From: Rhodocyclaceae bacterium
GTDB lineage: Bacteria > Pseudomonadota > Gammaproteobacteria > Burkholderiales > Rhodocyclaceae
DNA: 59,920 nt
NCBI GenBank assembly: GCA_016791115.1
Contig: JAEUNL010000001.1
Coordinates: forward strand, 1-59,920
Reading direction: 5' to 3'
Below, piece after piece: positions 54,904 through 59,920 of the stretch; positions within the stretch are counted from its first letter, which is position 1; each line of letters begins with the position of its first letter. Made by a program: the position numbers and the translations under genes. The notes under the pieces are model-generated. The model searched no databases. It had not been told where the DNA came from and saw only the letters and a program-made list of their open reading frames with translations.

Positions 54904-56456
54904 GCCTCGACGGTCTCCAGATTTCTTGTTGATGCACGTGCGCGCCGCATTTCGCCGGCGAATGGCTGCTGCGACAGCAGCCATTGGCGCAGTACCCGCC
55001 CGTGTTCGTCGGTGACTTGCCAGGGGTCGAGAATGGCGCTGCGCTGTGCGTCCGATTCGAAGTCCGCGTCGGAAAGGGGTACCCGTTCTGGCGGGGGCGT
55101 GTCGCTGCCGGCAACGAGGCTGCGCGTCGGTGGCGGCGGGAAGGTGCCCTGCAGTCCGATCATGTCGGCAGCGTCGACGATGGCGCAGCCCGGGCGGCGC
55201 GCGCGCAGGAAATACGGCACGTCCTCGACCAGTTTGCGCAGCCTGCTCGCGGTCGAAAAGATCTCCCGGCACGCGCCGCGGTAGGCCCCGACGAAATCGT
55301 CCACGCTCGCGTGATGGGGCCGCGTGACCAGCGTGTAGCCGGTGAAGTCGCGCAGCAGGGCGTTGGGAAGAAAGGCGCCGGGTTCGGCGGCGAGCCGGTT
55401 GAAATGCGGGGTGCCGGGAATCGGCGATTCGAAGCACAGGAAGGTCGGAACATGCAGACCCGATTCGCGTACCCGCCGGGGAAGGCTGTGGATGTAATCG
55501 ATGGTGTCGATCTGCGGCGACAACATCAGTCCGGATATCACCAGGATGCCGTGTTCACGGCAGGTATCTATCGCCGCACGCGTCTTGTGCGCGGCGTTCT
55601 GGTACTTGTGCATGTCGGCAAGCGCGGCCGGGTTGAAGCTCTCCAGCCCGACGAATACGCACATGCAGCCGGCCTCGCTCATGAGGCGCACCAGTTCGCG
55701 GTTCGCGATGACGTTGAAGGTGACGGCGCAGTACCATTGAATTCCGAGCGGCTTGAGGGCAGCGCACAGTTCGCGCAGAAAACTCAGACTGCCGCCCAGG
55801 TTGTTGTCGGTAAAGCCGATCAGCCGGCGCGGCACCCTGCGCCGGGCGGCATGATGCAGGCCGTTGCGAACGTCAGCGACGACGCGCTCCACGGTGCGTG
55901 TTTCGTAGCGGGTGCCGAGCCCGGACAGTACGCAGAACTCGCAACTGAAAGGGCAACCGCGGCTGGCTTCGAGCGCGAACGACAAGGGAGCGCCGTCAGG
56001 CATCAAATCGAAACGTGGCGTCGGTACGCGGTCGCCCGCGTACGCGGAACTGCGGTAGACGCGCTGCAACTGACGCCGCGAGAAATCCTGGTACAGGGCC
56101 GGAACGGTCGTTTCCGGGTCGCCGACGACGATTGCATCGAAGTACGGCAGGGCGAGCTGTGGGTAAGTACTGGCAAAGGCGCCGCCAAAGACGGTGGTGG
56201 CCCCGCGGCGCCGGTAGTAGTGCGAGATCTGTCGTGCCCGATCGAAATCCGAATGCAATGCGGAGAGGAACACGAGATCGTAGTGGCGGCTGAAATCCAT
56301 CGGCCGCACAGTTTCGTTGATGATTTCGATCTCGATGTCGGCCGGCAGCAGGCCGGCGAGCAGCGGGCCGATCTGCGGCTGGAGGGCAAGTGCGTTGCGG
56401 CGCCCGCGGCGGTGGTAGTCAACGTAGACCGAAACGATGCCGACGCGCACCGCCAT
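54900..56456 (-). CDS. B12-binding radical SAM protein
   Basis: 518 residues. Residues 1-130 form a cobalamin-binding-type Rossmann domain (VGIVSVYVDYHRRG, FLSALHSDF, TTVFGGAFAS). The radical SAM core begins with ALEASRGCPFSCEFCVLSG, whose CxxxCxxC binds the 4Fe-4S cluster, and continues with GFTDNNLGG and FVGLESFNPAALADM. No DxH cobalamin-His motif is apparent, so the first domain may be a relic or bind base-off cobalamin. Its reaction is unknown; relatives perform methylations or cyclisations. It lies between a response regulator and a histidine kinase, starting 37 bases after the former and overlapping the latter, which suggests that its product or substrate feeds the sensor. Confidence 0.9.
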   Translation of the reverse strand: MAVRVGIVSVYVDYHRRGRRNALALQPQIGPLLAGLLPADIEIEIINETVRPMDFSRHYDLVFLSALHSDFDRARQISHYYRRRGATTVFGGAFASTYPQLALPYFDAIVVGDPETTVPALYQDFSRRQLQRVYRSSAYAGDRVPTPRFDLMPDGAPLSFALEASRGCPFSCEFCVLSGLGTRYETRTVERVVADVRNGLHHAARRRVPRRLIGFTDNNLGGSLSFLRELCAALKPLGIQWYCAVTFNVIANRELVRLMSEAGCMCVFVGLESFNPAALADMHKYQNAAHKTRAAIDTCREHGILVISGLMLSPQIDTIDYIHSLPRRVRESGLHVPTFLCFESPIPGTPHFNRLAAEPGAFLPNALLRDFTGYTLVTRPHHASVDDFVGAYRGACREIFSTASRLRKLVEDVPYFLRARRPGCAIVDAADMIGLQGTFPPPPTRSLVAGSDTPPPERVPLSDADFESDAQRSAILDPWQVTDEHGRVLRQWLLSQQPFAGEMRRARASTRNLETVEA

Positions 56457-56493
56457 CTCCTCGAGTGGTTGCCGGTGTCGCGACGCTGGTCGT

Positions 56494-57174
56494 TCAGGAA
56501 TCCATCAGGTTCCCGATTCGCAGCCCGAGCCGGCTCGCCGCGATCACCGCCTGCGTCCGGTTGGTGGCGCCGAGTGCCTTGAGAATCGCGGTCACATGGA
56601 TCTTGACGGTGCCTTCCGCCAGATTCAGTTCGCGGCAGATCACCTTGTTCGGCTTGCCCTGCAGCATGAGGGAAAGCACTTCGGTCTGCCGTTCGGTGAG
56701 GCCGATTTCCGAAGGCGCCATGCCGGTCGTCTGACCGGCCCCGGGTGTGGCGGCCGGCACCTGTGCGGATTCCGGATCACCTGCCAGTGCCTGGGGTGGC
56801 ACATAGACGCCGCCGGAAAAGACCAGCCGCAATGCGGAAAGCATCAACTCGTTCGACGAGGTCTTCGGAATGAATCCCATCGCGCCAGCGTCGAGCGCGC
56901 GCACGACAATGCCCGGTTCATCGCGCGCGGACAGCACGACGACCGGCACTGTCGGGTGCTGCTCGCGCAGGGATTCGAGGGCCGAGAGGCCGCTGGAACC
57001 CGGCAATGAAAGGTCGAGCAGCACCAGATCCAGATCGGGATTGGCGGCGATCATTTCACTCGCGTCCGCGCAATTTTCCGCGTCCAGCACATTGACGCCG
57101 CGATCGAGCTGGGCGAGCACGTGCTTCACGGCCTCGCGGATCAGCGGGTGATCATCTACGATCAGGATTTTCAT
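56494..57174 (-). CDS. LuxR-type (NarL/FixJ) response regulator
   Basis: 226 residues: receiver at 1-120 with VDDHPLIRE, LVLLDLSLPG (phosphoacceptor Asp), the Ser of VLSARDEPG and the Lys of IPKTSS; a linker rich in Pro and Ala; and a LuxR helix-turn-helix LTERQTEVLSLMLQGKPNKVICREL, quoted in part, with EGTVKIHV. The ATG at 57174 gives the standard MKILIVDDH start. It heads the minus-strand operon with the radical SAM and kinase genes. It is clearly paralogous to the divergent regulator at 57554. Confidence 0.94.
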   Translation of the reverse strand: MKILIVDDHPLIREAVKHVLAQLDRGVNVLDAENCADASEMIAANPDLDLVLLDLSLPGSSGLSALESLREQHPTVPVVVLSARDEPGIVVRALDAGAMGFIPKTSSNELMLSALRLVFSGGVYVPPQALAGDPESAQVPAATPGAGQTTGMAPSEIGLTERQTEVLSLMLQGKPNKVICRELNLAEGTVKIHVTAILKALGATNRTQAVIAASRLGLRIGNLMDS

Positions 57175-57375
57175 CTCCGCACGCGCTCCCTTGACGGCGT
57201 TCGGTCGCACCTCCGGGATGGCCGAGCCGCGCGACGGAGAAGAAGTATAGCCGAAGGCGCCAGACGGGGCGTTGCGAGGAAATCCGTTCGATTTGAATGC
57301 CATGCGTGCGGTCTGCACCTGCCATTGAACGTATCGGTCCCATGCTAGCCCTCGTTCGCCAAGCTGGGCCATAGT

Positions 57376-57403
57376 ACTTCCCGCCTAGGACTTCCGTCCT
57401 AGG
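57376..57403. promoter_or_regulatory. Palindromic direct-repeat operator between the divergent regulators
   Basis: A perfect inverted repeat, CCTAGGAC (57384-57391) and GTCCTAGG (57396-57403), has a TTCC spacer. The same stretch also reads as two direct copies of a 14-mer: ACTTCCCGCCTAGG (57376-57389) and ACTTCCGTCCTAGG (57390-57403), differing at two places. It lies in the 379-base spacer between the two LuxR-type genes, as a dimeric NarL-type regulator's site would. The remainder of the spacer shows no other clear feature. Confidence 0.6.
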
Positions 57404-57553
57404 CTGATCGATCTTCATGCAACACCTAGAAACAACTGACCCGACTACTATGGGCGCACAATGTCGCGCCGCAGTCTGCCGGCGGCCGCACGGCGGAATG
57501 TCGTTCGGCCGGGCCGGCCGGCGCCAGTGATTTCGCTACCGGGAGAACCAGGG

Positions 57554-58186
57554 TTGAAGCTGCTGGTTGTGGAGGACCACGCGCTGGTTCGTGAGGGCAT
57601 GACCCTCACACTGCGTCGTCTTGATCGGAGAATCGTCGTGCTCGAGGCCAGCGATGCATCCGAGGCGGTCGACCTGATTTCCCGGAACCCGGATCTGGAC
57701 CTGGTCTTGCTGGATCTGCGCTTGCCGGGCTGCAACGGTTTCGCGTTGCTCAAGTCGCTACGCAATCAGTTTCCCATGATCCCGATTCTCGTCGTTTCAG
57801 GGCAGGAGGATGCCTCGTCCGTCAATCGCTCGATCCAGGCTGGCGCAAGCGGCTTCGTGCCCAAGTCCAGTCACACCGACGTCCTTCTGGCGGCATGCCG
57901 CACGGTACTCGACGGCGGGATATTCTTGCCGGATCCGGCTGGCGTCCCGGCTGGCCGCCGCGGGCCGGTTTTCCCGCCTACGGCGGACGATCTGGATCTG
58001 ACTGCGGCACAGCGGCGCGTCTTCGATCTGCTCGTGCAGGGGCTCAGCAATCGCGAGATCGGGGATCAGCTCGGCCTGACCGAAGGTACGGTCAAGGTGC
58101 ATGTGTCGCACATCTTCCGTTCGCTCGGCATTTCCAGCCGGTCCCAGGCGGTGGTGATGGCTGCCCGGCTCGGCATGAAGGTCTGA
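57554..58186 (+). CDS. LuxR-type (NarL/FixJ) response regulator, paralog
   Basis: About 210 residues from a TTG at 57554, which has GGGAGA seven bases upstream and starts the protein at LKLLVVEDHALVREG, matching the start of its paralog. The frame is open to an ATG at 57461, which would add 31 residues without a ribosome site. The receiver has the acidic pair, LVLLDLRLPG with the phosphoacceptor Asp and VPKSSH; the LuxR domain has LTAAQRRVFDLLVQGLSNREIGDQL (in part) and EGTVKVHVSHIF. Divergent from the other regulator and sharing its upstream spacer; the two may cross-regulate or compete for the same kinase. Confidence 0.9.
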   Translation: MKLLVVEDHALVREGMTLTLRRLDRRIVVLEASDASEAVDLISRNPDLDLVLLDLRLPGCNGFALLKSLRNQFPMIPILVVSGQEDASSVNRSIQAGASGFVPKSSHTDVLLAACRTVLDGGIFLPDPAGVPAGRRGPVFPPTADDLDLTAAQRRVFDLLVQGLSNREIGDQLGLTEGTVKVHVSHIFRSLGISSRSQAVVMAARLGMKV

Positions 58187-58231
58187 TTGCGGGGATCGCC
58201 AGGAGCCAGGCGCGCGCGCCCTCCGCAGTGA

Positions 58232-58930
58232 TCAATGGTGCTGTCTGGCGGGCTGTGACCGGTCCGCATTCATAACAGGGGCTTCCGCGACGGTTTCGTC
58301 TTCCAGTTCATCCGTCACGTCTTCGTACATGATTTCCAGCAGGTCCAGCACCTGACGTCCGATGCCGCGGCAGGCGTTGGCCAGCGGGGTCGGTAACTGG
58401 GCAGGTATGTTCTTCTGCAGCAGCAGCTTGGAACTCGACAAGGCGCCCACCGGGTCCAGCACGCGGTCCTTGAATTCGGCAAGCATCGTTGCAACCGTTC
58501 GCCCGGCCGCGTCGCGTTGCCAAGGGTTGGTCGGCCACTGCGAAGGCAATGCCCACGCCCGAGGGAACGCCTCGAGATCGCGTATCACCGTGCGGATGTC
58601 CTCGTGCGAGTCGCGAAAGGGCAGCAACACGAGATCGGCCATCGAATACAGCTTGCGGTCCATCTCGCTCCGGTTGCCGCCGCCATCGATCACGCCCATC
58701 CAGCCGTTCAGCGAGCGCAGTTTTTCCATGACTTTGGCCAGGGCCTCGGGCGAGCGGGCGTCTGCCGTCAGATAGCGGCGCCCTTCCGGTGAAAGCGGTT
58801 CACGGGCGGTATCGGTCAACACGCATGCCGATCGTTGCCCGAGCAGGCCGAATCCCTGCGAGAGCATGTGCGAAACGGTGGTCTTCCCGGTGCCGCCCTT
58901 GTTGCCGATGATGCAAATGATCTGCGCCAT
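58232..58930 (-). CDS. ParA/MinD-like P-loop ATPase
   Basis: 232 residues with the deviant Walker A motif KGGTGKTT near residue 10, an ADLVLLPFRDS segment for Walker B/switch, and the alpha-beta pattern of ParA-type ATPases. The C-terminal third is helical with an acidic tail (LLEIMYEDVTDELEDETVAEAP, in part). The ATG at 58930 has AGGAGT upstream. No ParB partner or centromere-like repeat lies in the window, so chromosome partitioning is doubtful; positioning of a membrane or granule cargo is equally possible. Downstream of the methyltransferase gene by 90 bases on the same strand. Confidence 0.87.
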   Translation of the reverse strand: MAQIICIIGNKGGTGKTTVSHMLSQGFGLLGQRSACVLTDTAREPLSPEGRRYLTADARSPEALAKVMEKLRSLNGWMGVIDGGGNRSEMDRKLYSMADLVLLPFRDSHEDIRTVIRDLEAFPRAWALPSQWPTNPWQRDAAGRTVATMLAEFKDRVLDPVGALSSSKLLLQKNIPAQLPTPLANACRGIGRQVLDLLEIMYEDVTDELEDETVAEAPVMNADRSQPARQHH

Positions 58931-59020
58931 GATGACTCCTGCGATGGATGCGCAGATTCTCCGCCCGCTGGTGCGCAGGAATGCCGCGATCAGAGCCTGA
59001 AAACCCCGTCATTTCCGCGC

Positions 59021-59758
59021 TCAGACCCGATAGAGGTAGAGGCGCGTGCCACGCCGGTCGCCGACCTCGATGACGCGTTCCGGCCGGGCGCCCTGTATCG
59101 GAAAGCTGTTGGCGACCAGAAGGCTGCCGCGCTTCATTTCGGCCTTCACCTTGCGCCAAAGGCGAGGCATCGGCACGGGCGACAGGAAAGCATAGACAAC
59201 GTCGAAATCGCCGAGCCCGGTCTGCCAGAAATCACCCCGTTCGACACGACAGTTGGTTAGCCGGCGCGACGCAATTCGGGAAAACAGATAGGGCAGGGGC
59301 GCGCTTTCGATGCCGACGAAGCTGGCCTCGGGGCGTGCCTTAGACAGCAGGCGCAGCAGTCCGCCGGTTCCGCTGCCAAGATCCACCAGCCGGAACGGCT
59401 TTCCCTCGGGCAGCAGTTCGGCGACGACGCGTGCCGTCTCGCGATTGGACAGAAACAGGGGAACCTGGGTGCGGAAGCTCGAACCGTATATCAACATCAG
59501 CAACAGGAAGGCGCCGAAGTACCACGCCGGATGCAGGCCGAGCCGGGTGGCCGCATAGAGTGCCGGCGCAAAGGCAAGATGTATCGGTATCCACCAGGCA
59601 TCGCATCTGAGCGTCAGCGCTGCCGCTGCTGCGACACCGCCCTGGAAAACTGCAAGTGCCAGCGGCTTGTCGGGCGGCATCAGGCCGAACATCAAGGTCG
59701 CGACCATCAGGCCGAAACCGATCAGTTGCGCGACGAGCGCCTTCAGTGCGGGGGGCAC
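59021..59758 (-). CDS. Membrane-anchored class I SAM-dependent methyltransferase
   Basis: 245 residues. Residues 1-95 form about four hydrophobic helices (LIGFGLMVATLMFGLMPP, LALAVFQGGVAAAAALTL, FAPALYAATRLGL, WYFGAFLLLMLIYG). The C-terminal domain is a Rossmann methyltransferase with motif I LVDLGSGTGGLL, then FVGIESAP and a FDVVYAFLSPVPMPRL strand. The start is a GTG at 59758, 24 bases after the GspG stop, without a strong ribosome site. Likely substrate is unknown, possibly a membrane lipid or quinone-like molecule given the anchor. Confidence 0.85.
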   Translation of the reverse strand: MPPALKALVAQLIGFGLMVATLMFGLMPPDKPLALAVFQGGVAAAAALTLRCDAWWIPIHLAFAPALYAATRLGLHPAWYFGAFLLLMLIYGSSFRTQVPLFLSNRETARVVAELLPEGKPFRLVDLGSGTGGLLRLLSKARPEASFVGIESAPLPYLFSRIASRRLTNCRVERGDFWQTGLGDFDVVYAFLSPVPMPRLWRKVKAEMKRGSLLVANSFPIQGARPERVIEVGDRRGTRLYLYRV

Positions 59759-59782
59759 GGATGTCGGCCGGTTATTCGCGGA

Positions 59783-59920
59783 TCAATCCCAGCTGTTGAT
59801 ATCGGCGGCTTCCTCGGTGCCGCCGGCCTGGCCGTCCTTGCCAAAGGACCACAGGTCGTATTCGCCATGCTCGCCCGGGCGCTTGTACTGGTAGGGCGCA
59901 CCCCACGGGTCGGCCGGCAC
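59783..59920 (-). CDS. gspG: Type II secretion major pseudopilin GspG, C-terminal part
   Basis: The last 45 codons of a gene that runs off the window edge. The sequence PADPWGAPYQYKRPGEHGEYD (quoted in part: DPWGAPYQY, GEHGEYDLWSFGKDGQ, DINSWD) is the highly conserved C-terminal calcium-binding region of GspG, with the closing acidic residues. TGA is at 59783-59785. GspG forms the periplasmic pseudopilus of the general secretion pathway. It lies 24 bases upstream of the methyltransferase and may share its transcript; other gsp genes are expected to the right. Confidence 0.92.
   Translation of the reverse strand: MPADPWGAPYQYKRPGEHGEYDLWSFGKDGQAGGTEEAADINSWD

Overview
The window reads as chromosome of a high-GC betaproteobacterium. 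A PhaM-family granule protein, a HlyB/HlyD type I secretion pair, a bacteriohemerythrin and the tail of a GspG pseudopilin all fit a Rhodocyclales/Zoogloeaceae-like organism (Azoarcus, Thauera or Zoogloea type). That assignment is an inference from gene content, not a computed one.

The left 41 kb is accessory DNA. At 0.25-4.2 kb are an EEP-family nuclease and a small integrative cassette: XRE regulator, divergent promoter with palindromic operator, AlpA-like DNA-binding protein, tyrosine integrase and an HD-domain protein, the last three overlapping. At 4.7-31 kb is a type I secretion locus: HlyB-like ABC exporter, HlyD-like adaptor and three very large RTX genes. Each RTX gene directly follows a short gene for an exported or lipid-anchored protein, with 1-3 bases between them. 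RTX1 carries a candidate permuted papain-like domain at its N-terminus; RTX2 and RTX3 carry class-3-lipase-like domains (GHSLGG, GQSLGG). This looks like toxin/immunity pairing served by one exporter. RTX2 has lost its C-terminal secretion region and now runs into the last 66 codons of a second hlyD, which is the scar of a deletion. No TolC-type outer membrane channel gene is present here.

At 31.3-33.1 kb are an XRE regulator, a divergent lipoprotein gene and a small ORF. At 33.2-40.1 kb, on the minus strand, is a two-gene unit of unusual kind: a protein of about 1,900 residues with three tyrosine-recombinase-like segments, only the last with a complete catalytic set, followed by an unrecognised 296-residue protein. 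It stands back to back with a C-terminally truncated integrase at 40.3 kb, which has a tRNA-3'-end-like, attachment-site-like sequence just upstream. The left side of this section was probably assembled by repeated integration.

From 41.4 kb the content is more ordinary: bacteriohemerythrin, an M35-like metallopeptidase with a peptidoglycan-binding domain, a response regulator fused to a PP2C-type phosphatase, a compact run of AsmA, ADP-ribosylglycohydrolase and RecQ, an AEC transporter, and a PhaM-FIST operon. A signalling block follows: a LuxR-type response regulator, a B12/radical-SAM protein and a membrane histidine kinase-receiver hybrid in one minus-strand operon, and a paralogous LuxR-type regulator divergent from it across a spacer with a strong palindrome. 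The window closes with a ParA-like ATPase, a membrane-anchored methyltransferase and the C-terminus of GspG.
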